NCBI GenBank assembly: GCA_002327965.1
Contig: DCVB01000038.1
Location: forward strand, 962-15,571
Source: Candidatus Aminicenantes bacterium UBA2199
GTDB taxonomy: Bacteria; Acidobacteriota; Aminicenantia; UBA2199
DNA length: 14,610 nt
Reading direction: 5' to 3'
Positions 1 to 7,763 of this stretch are shown in pieces (within the stretch, counting starts at the first letter, position 1; each line of letters starts with the position of its first letter). The position numbers and the translations under genes are program-made. Below the pieces are notes generated by a model that saw only the letters and a list, made by a program, of their open reading frames with translations, was not told the DNA's origin and did no database searches.

Positions 1-1502
1 AGCTCCAGCTTGGCCAGGCGGCTCTCGTAGTAAATGGGCACGGTGGCGCCATCGACGACTGCCCGCTGGATATCGTAGATGCTGATGTAGTCGCCGAACA
101 CCGCCCGAGTATTGGCGTCGGTTTTTTCGATGGGCGTACCGGTGAAGCCGACGAACGCGGCATTGGGCAGAGCGTCTCTCATGTGTCGGGCATAGCCGTC
201 GATGAAGTCATACTGGCTGCGGTGGGCCTCGTCGGCAATAACGACGATATTGCTACGATCCGAAAGTATTGGGTGCCGATCTCCTTTCTCCTCGGGGAAG
301 AACTTCTGGATGGTGGTAAACACCACACCGCCGGCGGCTACGTTCAACTTTGTCCTCAGGTCTTCCCTGTTTTCAGCCTGGACAGGCGGCTGGCGCAGCA
401 AATCGCTGCAACGGGCAAATGTGCCGAAAAGCTGGTCGTCCAGGTCGTTGCGGTCGGTCAGCACGACAATGGTCGGATTCTTCATGGCTGGATGCCAGAT
501 CACGCAGCCAGCATAAAAAGCCATGGTCAGGCTCTTGCCCGATCCCTGCGTATGCCAGACTACGCCGATTCGCCGGTCATTCGGTTGTCCCCCCAGAGCG
601 GCAATCCCATCGACATCCATGAACATGGCCTGGGCGCGCAGCGTCTGCTCCATGGCCTCCCGGACGGCATGGAACTGATGATACCCGGCCATCTTCTTGA
701 TTATCGTCCCCAGGCCATCGTCTTCGAAGACGACGAAGTTGCGGATCAAGTCGAGGAAGCGCCTCTTGTCGCAGGCCCCTTGAAGGACGACCTGCAGTTC
801 CGGGACTATGGCCGCCGCGACTTCCTGGCCGCCGATCGTGCGCCAGGGCTTGAACCACTCCGTGCCGGCACCCACGACTCCGATCCTGGCTTGCACACCG
901 TCGGAGATGATCAGGGCGATGTTGGTGGTGAATAATGATGGAATCTGTGCCTGGTAGGTCTGCAGCTGCCGGTAAGCACTCCAGATATCCGTATTTTCGT
1001 CAGCGGCGTTCTTCAGTTCGATGACCACAAGCGGCAGGCCGTTGACGAAGATCACCACGTCGGGCCGACGGTTGTGCTGCCCCTCGACCACAGTGAACTG
1101 GTTGACCGCCAGCCAGTCGTTGTTGTCGGGATCGTCAAAATCGATCGCCCAGGCCTGCGCCCCTTCAATCCTGCCTTCTTTGTTTCGATATTCCACCGTC
1201 ACGCCATTCACCAGCAGGCGATGGAAAGCCCGATTGCGTTCGATGAGCAATGGCGCATCGATTAGGGTCAGTTTACGATAAGCATCCTCAATTGCCTCCG
1301 TCGGCAGTTCCGGGTTAAGTCTTTCCAGCGCCTGCCTCAGCCGCCCAGCCAGGATGGTGTCCCTGAAGTTCGGATCGATCCGCTCGGCGAACATCTCCCC
1401 AACAGCGAGCAACGGTCCATGCTTGATTGAGTAGCCAAGACTATTTAACCACTCTAGAGCAGCATCTTCGACTATGGATTCGGTGAATTCCTTTGATTTC
1501 AT
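1..1502 (-). CDS. hsdR: Type I restriction enzyme subunit R (HsdR), N-terminal 500 residues, cut by window edge
   Basis: This is the motor and nuclease subunit of a type I restriction-modification complex: it translocates DNA with ATP and cleaves unmodified DNA when bound to HsdM and HsdS. The frame is open from ATG at 1502 to the window edge with no stop, giving 500 codons; full HsdR is usually about 1000 residues, so roughly half is missing. Visible motifs in order are the PD-(D/E)xK nuclease (RPD at 146-148, IELK at 161-164, then a QLQTYQ segment near 179-184 matching the QxxxY motif), Walker A TQGSGKS at 318-324, DEAH at 424-427 and FTGTP at 453-457 of the SF2 helicase domain. The start ATG overlaps the upstream ATPase stop (ATGA at 1502-1499), which indicates translational coupling. 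Codon use is GC-rich, unlike the preceding ATPase gene. All key residues seen are intact, so the protein is probably active. Confidence 0.96.
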   Translation of the reverse strand, partial: MKSKEFTESIVEDAALEWLNSLGYSIKHGPLLAVGEMFAERIDPNFRDTILAGRLRQALERLNPELPTEAIEDAYRKLTLIDAPLLIERNRAFHRLLVNGVTVEYRNKEGRIEGAQAWAIDFDDPDNNDWLAVNQFTVVEGQHNRRPDVVIFVNGLPLVVIELKNAADENTDIWSAYRQLQTYQAQIPSLFTTNIALIISDGVQARIGVVGAGTEWFKPWRTIGGQEVAAAIVPELQVVLQGACDKRRFLDLIRNFVVFEDDGLGTIIKKMAGYHQFHAVREAMEQTLRAQAMFMDVDGIAALGGQPNDRRIGVVWHTQGSGKSLTMAFYAGCVIWHPAMKNPTIVVLTDRNDLDDQLFGTFARCSDLLRQPPVQAENREDLRTKLNVAAGGVVFTTIQKFFPEEKGDRHPILSDRSNIVVIADEAHRSQYDFIDGYARHMRDALPNAAFVGFTGTPIEKTDANTRAVFGDYISIYDIQRAVVDGATVPIYYESRLAKLE

Positions 1503-3496
1503 TGGGTTTTTATTGATTTATCAACAGCTGGATCATTAGGGGCTTCATCTTTGATTTCTTTCCATCTTTCAGCCATATCGGTTATTGCAAATAATACTGG
1601 GCGCGTTGATGACGATGCTTTTCCTACAAGAATAGCGTGTCTAATTGGTAGTGTAGAAATTGCATGAGAATATTCCTCACCCATATAATTTTTTAAAAAA
1701 TCCAATCCAGTTTGATCGAACGACTGAAAGGCAAAAATAGTGTTACATTGATTTAATATTGTTTTTGTAACATTGGCTGTTCTCTGTGTAATTATAAGAG
1801 CACCCATCCCATATTTTCGTCCCTGCAAAATTGTTCGAGCCGTTTTATTAACTTGTTGAACATCAGTATGTTGGGCAACCTGATTCCACTCTGGAATTAG
1901 CGAATGAGCTTCTTCAAATACCACACAAAGTCTTGCGGGTGAGTTTTTCCCCCGTTCAAGTTTCATTTTTGATAATTCTTCAAATGCAGCTAACACGAAA
2001 TCTGCGGTCGTTGCCGGATAACCTTTTTCTGCATTCGCATATTGATGAATTCCAATTAAAGAATCACTTTCCCACCACGCTTTAACTTCAGTATTTCTTT
2101 TTAACGCTGTGGGATTAAGCTCTTTCAAATAAATATCATGCTGCCGACTTATATCAAGAATTAATACTTTTATTTTGTTTTTTATCATTGCTTCAATAAG
2201 ATGAAAAGCCAGGAATGATTTTCCACTTCCCGTTACACCAATAATTGAAGAATTGTGAGTGACGATGTCATCAATATTTACATGAACCGGGAAGTTGGAA
2301 TTTGGAACATTTCCTACCTCTTCATGCATTTTTGGAAGTGAAATTGATTTCTTTTCAGAATAAGACGTTTTGTAAATAAGTTGCCCAGCAGGTGCAAGCC
2401 ATGTAATCGGCTCAAATCGATAATATTTATCAACCCAAACTCCTAATTGCTCCGCGATAACACGAACACTCTGTTTTTGATTCCCCTCAAAAAGTGCCAT
2501 CTGGCAAACAGATGCCGAAATTACTTGATAGAATGCTTTTCTCTTCGAATTGATTACTACCCAAAGTACGTCTCCGGATTCTAGTATTTGATTTGGATGA
2601 ATAAAAAAAACTATTTTATCAATCTCCGTCCCAACATCAACAACACTAATCGGTTTGTCATTATTAACGTCACTGGATGAGGTTGCCAATTCCAATGCAA
2701 CCTCATTTTCCCCAGGGATACTAATATTTGCCCATTCCTCCTCAAATTTACTTATCGCAATACGCCCGATTCTTTGACCTGACGCTATTCGGTCATCGAT
2801 AAGCACTCCTGAAGCAAGTATTCGATCGTTTTTTATTAAAACAACATCATGTCCAACAATGTCTGTTGACAATGCTGGAGATAACGAAACCTCTCCGATT
2901 CTTGGGCTAACAATATTTAATAAAATTCCTGCTTTCTGGTTTTGATCCTGATTTTTGCTTGAAATCAATTTATTGATAATTGCTGATAGTGCTGGTAAAT
3001 TTAATATCATAAAAATTGCCCAAAATAGAAATAGCGGGCTTAATTTGTTTGAATCTTTTCCAAATTGAAGTATACAGCCCCAGAGAAAAAATGCTGAGAA
3101 TAATGCCTCAGGTCTTCCTATCTGTCGATTAATGCGAGAAGTAATCTGGACAATTGGCTTCTCATTCAACAACTCATTTGATCGAAACCACATTAACAAA
3201 TAACTTGAAATTATCAGATAACTAGCCCATATAAAAAATATCCACCAAATACCATTTCGATCAACAGTATTCACTAGAAGCAACGAAACCCATGCAGTTG
3301 TTCCATTAACAAAAATATTTGAATCTTTTGAAAAATGTGGCTGGTCTATCAATGAAAGAAGTAATAACAGAAAAAATCCAGAGGTAAACCAGAATTGGTT
3401 AAGTAAAAACGAAAAACTCTCATTTACACATCTACCAATGATTACTAGGAGAAAAAATGCAAGTAGCAAGAAAATAAGTCTATTCTTTCTATTCAA
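1499..3496 (-). CDS. Membrane-anchored HerA/FtsK-like ATPase (DUF87-type) embedded in the hsd operon
   Basis: Predicted 665-residue P-loop ATPase. Residues 1-180 contain about five or six hydrophobic membrane segments (near 6-20, 37-50, 66-78, 83-102, 131-145, 154-176). Residues 190-400 look like a beta-rich HAS-barrel-type region, followed by the ATPase core with Walker A GVTGSGKS at 420-427, Walker B LCVVFEEAH at 523-531 and TQRT at 570-573, as in HerA/VirB4/FtsK-superfamily hexameric motors. The likely role is pumping or remodelling DNA (or RNA) at the inner membrane; the substrate is unknown. The start is TTG at 3496, preceded at suitable spacing by GGAG inside the end of hsdS. It lies 1 bp from hsdS and overlaps hsdR by 4 bp, so it is co-translated with the restriction genes. 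Base composition is very AT-rich (14 G+C in the 60 bases 2161-2220), unlike hsdM and hsdR, suggesting separate origin. It is not a standard hsd subunit. Confidence 0.88.
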   Translation of the reverse strand: MNRKNRLIFLLLAFFLLVIIGRCVNESFSFLLNQFWFTSGFFLLLLLSLIDQPHFSKDSNIFVNGTTAWVSLLLVNTVDRNGIWWIFFIWASYLIISSYLLMWFRSNELLNEKPIVQITSRINRQIGRPEALFSAFFLWGCILQFGKDSNKLSPLFLFWAIFMILNLPALSAIINKLISSKNQDQNQKAGILLNIVSPRIGEVSLSPALSTDIVGHDVVLIKNDRILASGVLIDDRIASGQRIGRIAISKFEEEWANISIPGENEVALELATSSSDVNNDKPISVVDVGTEIDKIVFFIHPNQILESGDVLWVVINSKRKAFYQVISASVCQMALFEGNQKQSVRVIAEQLGVWVDKYYRFEPITWLAPAGQLIYKTSYSEKKSISLPKMHEEVGNVPNSNFPVHVNIDDIVTHNSSIIGVTGSGKSFLAFHLIEAMIKNKIKVLILDISRQHDIYLKELNPTALKRNTEVKAWWESDSLIGIHQYANAEKGYPATTADFVLAAFEELSKMKLERGKNSPARLCVVFEEAHSLIPEWNQVAQHTDVQQVNKTARTILQGRKYGMGALIITQRTANVTKTILNQCNTIFAFQSFDQTGLDFLKNYMGEEYSHAISTLPIRHAILVGKASSSTRPVLFAITDMAERWKEIKDEAPNDPAVDKSIKTQ

Positions 3497-3497
3497 T

Positions 3498-4769
3498 TCA
3501 ATTCTCCTGATATTTTATTATCTTCGTTAATTTTAACTCACCTGAAATAAGCCTTGGCAGCAGCGTATCGCGCAATACAGTAAGAGTCTTGGATTGCATT
3601 TTTCGTTGCCAAATGCTTTCTATAATCGGTCCTAGAATTGAATCCATCTCACCAACTAATTTAGGCGAGGGAACAGAGATCTTTGCATCCGAAAGATTAT
3701 GCCGTTGAATGTGGCCCATAGTTGTAGCTTTTCCAGCGGCAATGTGTCTAAAGTCATCGAGATGTTCGTGGATCCCGAGATAGCATAACCACTTTGGGTA
3801 TCTAGCCGAGGTAACCTTGAAGAGATGTTGATTTAGAGCTCCAAGCCCCCCAGCCCAAAGAACGCATTCCAAAGACCCAGACCATGAGAAGAGAATGTCG
3901 CCATTCGCAACGATATAGTCGGTTTCCAAGTCAGCGCTTGCTCGGTCCGCACCCTGAGTGTTGCCTGCCCGTAACTGGGAGATTTTAATTACAGGTAACC
4001 ACCTGTTGCAAGTTGGGGGAAATTTCTGAAGCGCGAGCCCATTAAGGAAGTAGGCGATTTCGTCAAGGCTTAATACATCCCACCCCTTCGGAATCTCCCC
4101 CAGCTCCGAGTCCACGAATGAATCTGGGAACAAGTCGGCGATGTGCTTAGGCAGACCGGTATCCCGCCCCGCCGCCTTGGCCCGAACCGGATCAAAGTCC
4201 ACGAACCACGACTTGAATAGCGCCCGGGCCATGGCCTCCAGGGTTTCGTTCATTTTGCGGTTTAATTCGATCTTGTCGTCCAGCGTACCGAGGATATGGG
4301 CGATGGCGCGTTGTTCAGGAAGAGGAGGAATAGGTACGACGAGGTGATTAAAAGCACTGGTCGGCACTCTTTGCCTTCCCGATGTGCCCGACATTTGACT
4401 AATTGCATATCCACTAACCCCTTCCCATTTTGTCAAGTAGTAAGAATATGCTGTATCGGTGAAATAGTCTCGGCCACGTATTACAATGAACTCAGTCGAA
4501 CCATGTGCTTTTTGATTGGGATTGCCACAAAATCGAGCAATTTTCCCATTCTCCAGACATGGAGTGATTCGCGCCATTATGGTGTCACCAGATTCGAATC
4601 GAGAGCCTCCACTTTCAAAGGGGCGTATCTCGCTCACAAATGTGCAACGTGAATTCGCATTTACAGAAGCCATATCAACAAAAGGGTAGCTCTCACCTCG
4701 GATTAGTTTCACTCCTGGATTCACTTGGACCGCTTCACTAAACACCACCTCGCGCCACTTACCTGCCAT
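3498..4769 (-). CDS. hsdS: Type I restriction-modification specificity subunit (HsdS)
   Basis: DNA-recognition subunit that sets the bipartite target for both HsdM methylation and HsdR cleavage. I chose ATG at 4769 (423 residues) because GAGG lies 6 bp upstream; an in-frame TTG at 4781 is possible but overlaps that ribosome site. Layout: first target-recognition domain about residues 3-150; central conserved helix about 150-205 (PPLPEQRAIAHIL, then a segment with KIELNRKMNETLEAMARALF and WFVDFDPV); second target-recognition domain about 215-380 (beginning near ELGEIPKGW); C-terminal conserved helix with RDTLLPRLISGEL. Length is normal for the family. The central part (about 4100-4300) is GC-rich and the outer parts are more AT-rich, as expected if recognition domains were exchanged. 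The Arg/Pro-containing PLPEQ hinge before the helix is typical. The recognition sequence cannot be read from the protein. Confidence 0.94.
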   Translation of the reverse strand: MAGKWREVVFSEAVQVNPGVKLIRGESYPFVDMASVNANSRCTFVSEIRPFESGGSRFESGDTIMARITPCLENGKIARFCGNPNQKAHGSTEFIVIRGRDYFTDTAYSYYLTKWEGVSGYAISQMSGTSGRQRVPTSAFNHLVVPIPPLPEQRAIAHILGTLDDKIELNRKMNETLEAMARALFKSWFVDFDPVRAKAAGRDTGLPKHIADLFPDSFVDSELGEIPKGWDVLSLDEIAYFLNGLALQKFPPTCNRWLPVIKISQLRAGNTQGADRASADLETDYIVANGDILFSWSGSLECVLWAGGLGALNQHLFKVTSARYPKWLCYLGIHEHLDDFRHIAAGKATTMGHIQRHNLSDAKISVPSPKLVGEMDSILGPIIESIWQRKMQSKTLTVLRDTLLPRLISGELKLTKIIKYQEN

Positions 4770-4818
4770 ATCAATCCTCAACTCGAAAGATCATTTTTGG
4801 GCCAAAGCCATGCTTTAA

Positions 4819-4835
4819 GGTCACAAATTGTGACC
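4819..4835. promoter_or_regulatory. 17-bp perfect palindrome upstream of hsdS (possible operator)
   Basis: GGTCACAA and TTGTGACC flank a single central A, forming an 8+1+8 bp palindrome about 50 bp upstream of the hsdS start, in the 99-bp gap after the NYN gene. A weaker hairpin (aaagc/gcttt) lies beside it at 4805-4817. The symmetry fits the binding site of a dimeric regulator, or a hairpin in the nuclease-hsdS mRNA. No T-run follows, so an intrinsic terminator is less likely. No regulator gene is visible in the window. Confidence 0.4.
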
Positions 4836-4868
4836 AAAGATTAATATTGTTTTCAAACATGATTAAAT

Positions 4869-5498
4869 TCATGGATTCTTCATCCGATAGTCATTCGGAT
4901 CGAGACAGGAATCATAAAGCTGACGATCAATTTTAATCCAATCGGTCTTATTGATCCCGCGAGTATTTCGGGAAGTTGGGCTCGCAGGAAAGGAAGAAGC
5001 AATTTTCAACCACCGATTCTGGCTTTGAGCTATTTTTCTTACTTCGTCCGCTACTTCAGAAAGATCATTGTCTTGGGAGAAAACCAATGCCACATCCAAA
5101 AATCCATTAAGTGTATAACGGATAATATCCAGGGCAATACGGATATCTACACCTTTTTCTTGGCCGACCAATATTGTGGTTTCTTGATTGTTAGAAAGCT
5201 TCACGGTGCGATTTCGATATCGTAATTCCCGATTGAAAATTGAAATCCCCTTTTTCCCCATCACCGCCAACTTCAATGACCAAAAGGAATTCCAAAAAGG
5301 ATCATCATTGTGAGAAGGAATACCTGTATAGAAAAAAGTCTTGTTTAACTGCCAACCTTGTCTTTGACAAACTTCATTGGCAAGGAGTAATGGGTCATAA
5401 TTGGGGAATCTATAACCAAATGCTTCTTTTGCTCCATAAAAAAGATTCTGGCCATCAAAGAAAGCGAATGTTCTTTTTAATGCGGGTTCAGGAGGCAC
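4869..5498 (-). CDS. NYN-domain (LabA/DUF88-like, PIN-like fold) predicted RNase
   Basis: Predicted 209-residue metal-dependent ribonuclease of the NYN family. Acidic residues typical of the PIN-like active site are visible: D15 in FFDGQN, D118 in KGVD, D124, and D143/D145 in SQDNDL. The start is GTG at 5498, fixed by a strong AGGAGG at 5505-5510 with 6-bp spacing. It sits between hsdM and hsdS in the same direction and has its own near-consensus promoter (5582-5610) and a structured leader. The gene is AT-rich compared with hsdM. NYN proteins elsewhere cut RNA in RNA turnover or toxin-like roles; a role here as an RNA-targeting defence effector, analogous in position to nucleases such as PrrC embedded in type I loci, is inference. 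The RNA target is unknown. No membrane segment or signal peptide is seen. Confidence 0.88.
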   Translation of the reverse strand: MPPEPALKRTFAFFDGQNLFYGAKEAFGYRFPNYDPLLLANEVCQRQGWQLNKTFFYTGIPSHNDDPFWNSFWSLKLAVMGKKGISIFNRELRYRNRTVKLSNNQETTILVGQEKGVDIRIALDIIRYTLNGFLDVALVFSQDNDLSEVADEVRKIAQSQNRWLKIASSFPASPTSRNTRGINKTDWIKIDRQLYDSCLDPNDYRMKNP

Positions 5499-5521
5499 GT
5501 TCGACCTCCTGGTATGGATAA

Positions 5522-5555
5522 CCCCGTCGGAGGCCCGAAGGCTGGTCCGACGGGG
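5522..5555 (-). promoter_or_regulatory. Very stable hairpin with cUUCGg tetraloop in the leader of the NYN gene
   Basis: On the minus-strand RNA a perfect 10-bp stem (CCCCGUCGGA pairing with UCCGACGGGG) encloses a second 3-bp stem GCC/GGC capped by UUCG, the hyperstable cUUCGg tetraloop, with a small CCA/C internal loop between them. It lies between the promoter at 5582-5610 and the ribosome site at 5505-5510. Only TTATCC follows, so a classic T-run is lacking. It could be a weak terminator of the hsdM transcript, an mRNA-stabilising or processing element, or a control site for the downstream RNase. Confidence 0.6.
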
Positions 5556-5581
5556 AGCAGATCAATGCTATATACGTTATA

Positions 5582-5610
5582 TATATAATTGATATATTCG
5601 AATTTGTCAA
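5582..5610 (-). promoter_or_regulatory. Near-consensus sigma-70 promoter for the NYN gene
   Basis: Minus strand: -35 TTGACA (5605-5610, 6 of 6), a 17-bp spacer, and -10 TATATA (5582-5587), in an AT-rich stretch. Predicted start of transcription is near 5575, giving a leader of about 75 nt that contains the hairpin. This would let the nuclease, hsdS, ATPase and hsdR be expressed independently of hsdM. Confidence 0.6.
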
Positions 5611-5612
5611 GT

Positions 5613-5852
5613 TTATCCCCCTAAACAAACGAATTGCTTCAAAGTTAATGAAACTCGATAACCGGGTTCGCGATGAACTATTAAAAGATATTTAATAATT
5701 CGCAGTACAGCCAACATCCCCTCTTTAAGTATGGCTACACCTTGCTCAGTGAACGCCCGCGGTGGTTTGTGCGTGCCGCCCCAAATTGATGTTCCAAAAT
5801 GGAATATCAAGCCAAGCAAATCATCGGGAATCGACAAACCTTTATTTTCCAA
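5613..5852 (-). pseudogene. Remnant of an ORF6N-domain (KilA-N/RhuM-related) protein
   Basis: A 79-codon frame contains WGGTHKPPRAFTEQGVAIL, which resembles the conserved WGG...YAFTEQGVAML stretch of ORF6N-domain proteins, DNA-binding proteins often found in phage and in type I restriction loci. The normal N-terminal part (about 60-70 residues) is missing, and the following VNI-x-I-M-R helix is not recognisable, so it appears truncated. The first codon could be TTG at 5852, overlapping the end of hsdM, with AAGGAG 7 bp upstream, so some translation is possible. Its position right after hsdM matches the usual place of such genes in hsd operons. I treat it as a relic; a short functional peptide is less likely. 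Confidence 0.55.
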
Positions 5853-7401
5853 AGCCCAACTCCTTCAGGTTCTTTTCGATGGCGATGTCCAGCTTCTTCC
5901 CCTCTTCCATCTGCTGGCGCAAAGTAGCAGTAAGGCGCTTCATTTTCTCCGCGAAGGGTTCACTGTCTTCCTCCTGGGCCTCGGCACCCACATAGCGGCC
6001 GGGAGTGAGGACGTGGCCGTGCTTGCGAATTTCCTCAACTTTGGTGGCTTTGCAGAATCCAGGAATATCTGTATATTCAGCGGCGCCCTTGTCTCCGCGC
6101 CAGGCATGATAGGTGCCGGCGATCTTCGTGATATCCTCATCAGTCAGATCGCGGTGGACCCGGTCGATCAATGTCCCCAGCTTGCGGGCGTCGATAAAGA
6201 GCGTCTCACCGCGCCGGTCGCGAAAACGGCCGTTATTCTTATTGCGGGCAAGAAACCACAAACAAACAGGGATCTGCGTCGAATAGAATAACTGCCCGGG
6301 CATAGCCACCATGCAATCCACCAGGTCAGCCTCAATGATCTTTTTTCGAATTTCCCCCTCACCTGACTGATTGGATGCCATACTCCCATTGGCAAGGACA
6401 AATCCAGCCAAACCCGTAGGTGCCAAATGAAAGATGAAATGCTGCACCCAAGCAAAGTTGGCATTGCCCGTGGGAGGAACTCCATAAGCCCATCGTTTGT
6501 CATCGCGCAGCAGGTCTCCACGCCAATCGCTGTCGTTAAACGGTGGATTGGCTAATACATACTCAGCTTTCAGATCAGGATAACCATCCTTATGGAAAGT
6601 ATCGCCATGGGCGATCTGGGCGTCGATGCCGCGGATGGCCAGGTTCATCTTGGCCAGGCGCCAGGTGGTGTAATTGGACTCCTGGCCGTAAATCGATATA
6701 TCGCCGAGCTTGCCGCTATGAGCCTCGATAAACTTCTCGCTTTGGACGAACATGCCGCCCGAGCCGCAGCAGGGATCGTAGACGCGGCCCTTGTAGGGAG
6801 CGAGCATTTCCACCAGGACCCGGACCACACTCCGGGGAGTATAGAACTGCCCGCCCGATTTCCCCTCGGCACTGGCAAAACGGGCAAGGAAATATTCGTA
6901 CACGCGGCCAAGGGTATCCTTTGAGCGATCGGCATCGCTCCCCAAGGCGATATCGCTGACTAGGTTGATGATCTGCCCCAGGCGCTGCTTATCGAGCCCA
7001 GGACGGGCAAAATCTTTAGGTAGAACCCCTTTCAGCAAAGGGTTATCCCGTTCGATCGCGGCCATGGCGTCATCAACCATCTTGCCGATGGTCGGCTGCG
7101 GGGCGTTGGCCTTCAGCTTCTGCCAGCGAGCCTCCTTGGGCACCCAGAAGATGTTGACGGCCTTGTATTCGTCGGGGTCCTCGGGATCGGCTCCCTGCGA
7201 CTTCTGAGCTGCCAGTTCTGCGTGCTTTGCTTCAAAAGCATCGGAAATGTATTTCAGGAAGATCAGGCCGAGGACCACGTGCTTGTACTCTGCCGCATCC
7301 ATATTGTTGCGCAAGGCATCGGCCGCCGCCCAGAGCTTGGCCTCGAAACCGAGATTGGCGCCGTTTTCTTTCTTGACTTTGGCTTTTCTACCTTTAGGCA
7401 T
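5842..7401 (-). CDS. hsdM: Type I restriction-modification DNA methyltransferase subunit (HsdM)
   Basis: N6-adenine methyltransferase subunit; with HsdS it methylates host target sites using S-adenosylmethionine, and it is also needed for restriction. 519 residues, normal length. An N-terminal helical HsdM domain (about 15-150, including LWAAADALRNNMDAAEYKHV) precedes the catalytic domain with the SAM motif DPCCGSGG at 209-216 and the catalytic NPPF at 285-288. GGQFYTPR at 183-190 is also characteristic of the family. The C-terminal helical stretch (about 475-515) is likely to contact HsdS. Start ATG at 7401 has AAGGA 6 bp upstream. It is the first gene of the operon on this strand and is GC-rich, like hsdR. 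The stop overlaps the start of the ORF6N remnant. No broken motif is seen, so methylation should be functional. Confidence 0.97.
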   Translation of the reverse strand: MPKGRKAKVKKENGANLGFEAKLWAAADALRNNMDAAEYKHVVLGLIFLKYISDAFEAKHAELAAQKSQGADPEDPDEYKAVNIFWVPKEARWQKLKANAPQPTIGKMVDDAMAAIERDNPLLKGVLPKDFARPGLDKQRLGQIINLVSDIALGSDADRSKDTLGRVYEYFLARFASAEGKSGGQFYTPRSVVRVLVEMLAPYKGRVYDPCCGSGGMFVQSEKFIEAHSGKLGDISIYGQESNYTTWRLAKMNLAIRGIDAQIAHGDTFHKDGYPDLKAEYVLANPPFNDSDWRGDLLRDDKRWAYGVPPTGNANFAWVQHFIFHLAPTGLAGFVLANGSMASNQSGEGEIRKKIIEADLVDCMVAMPGQLFYSTQIPVCLWFLARNKNNGRFRDRRGETLFIDARKLGTLIDRVHRDLTDEDITKIAGTYHAWRGDKGAAEYTDIPGFCKATKVEEIRKHGHVLTPGRYVGAEAQEEDSEPFAEKMKRLTATLRQQMEEGKKLDIAIEKNLKELGFGK

Positions 7402-7527
7402 GATTAATCCTTACTAAATATTGCGAAATGGAAATTGCGCGAATCCGACATCTTTCTTAAGAATTCGGCCATTTGCATTTTTGGCCCCCGTTCCATTCAT
7501 TTGAAATCCACTGTTTCAGGCAAATCA

Positions 7528-7556
7528 ATCTTAGGAAACGGGGAACCTAATGTCAA
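7528..7556 (-). promoter_or_regulatory. Candidate promoter for hsdM
   Basis: Minus strand: TTGACA (7551-7556), a 17-bp spacer, and TAAGAT (7528-7533, 4 of 6). It lies about 127 bp upstream of the hsdM start, leaving a leader of about 120 nt. No better promoter was seen nearer the gene. Confidence 0.42.
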
Positions 7557-7629
7557 CCCAATAATATTCTTTTTTTTGCCCTGATATAGCCAAGTTCAGA
7601 TTTTTGAAATACCAGGTCAGAGGTTCGCT

Positions 7630-7660
7630 GTTCGACGTTCGACGTTCGACGTTCGACGTT
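7630..7660. repeat. Perfect tandem 7-bp repeat, unit GTTCGAC
   Basis: Four exact head-to-tail copies of GTTCGAC plus GTT. It is the cleanest of six 7-bp arrays in the 583-bp non-coding interval 7402-7984 between hsdM and the outer-membrane protein gene. An open frame across it (7531-7848) encodes repeated TSNVERR-like peptides and is an artefact of the repeat. Confidence 0.9.
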
Positions 7661-7719
7661 GGGGAATAAGGCTTGGACGCTTTCTGGGCACTAAGCAGCG
7701 GCGATGGCTGAAGGATCTT

Positions 7720-7754
7720 GGCGCAGGGCTGAGGGGGCAAGGCGCAAGGCAGGA
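7720..7754. repeat. Degenerate 7-bp array, five units of GGCGCAA type
   Basis: Five in-phase units starting at 7720, 7727, 7734, 7741 and 7748: GGCGCAG, GGCTGAG, GGGGCAA, GGCGCAA, GGCAGGA. Read on the other strand the units end mainly in GCC. Non-coding. Confidence 0.6.
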
Positions 7755-7763
7755 AAAGAGCAC

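Noticed and set aside
183..935. 250-codon open frame on the plus strand
   Set aside because: It lies antisense to hsdR, whose nuclease and helicase motifs are all intact; the plus-strand peptide has no recognisable domain.
5522..5555. Classic intrinsic terminator after hsdM
   Set aside because: The stem is strong but is followed by TTATCC rather than a T-run, and it lies downstream of a promoter for the next gene, so a leader element is equally likely.
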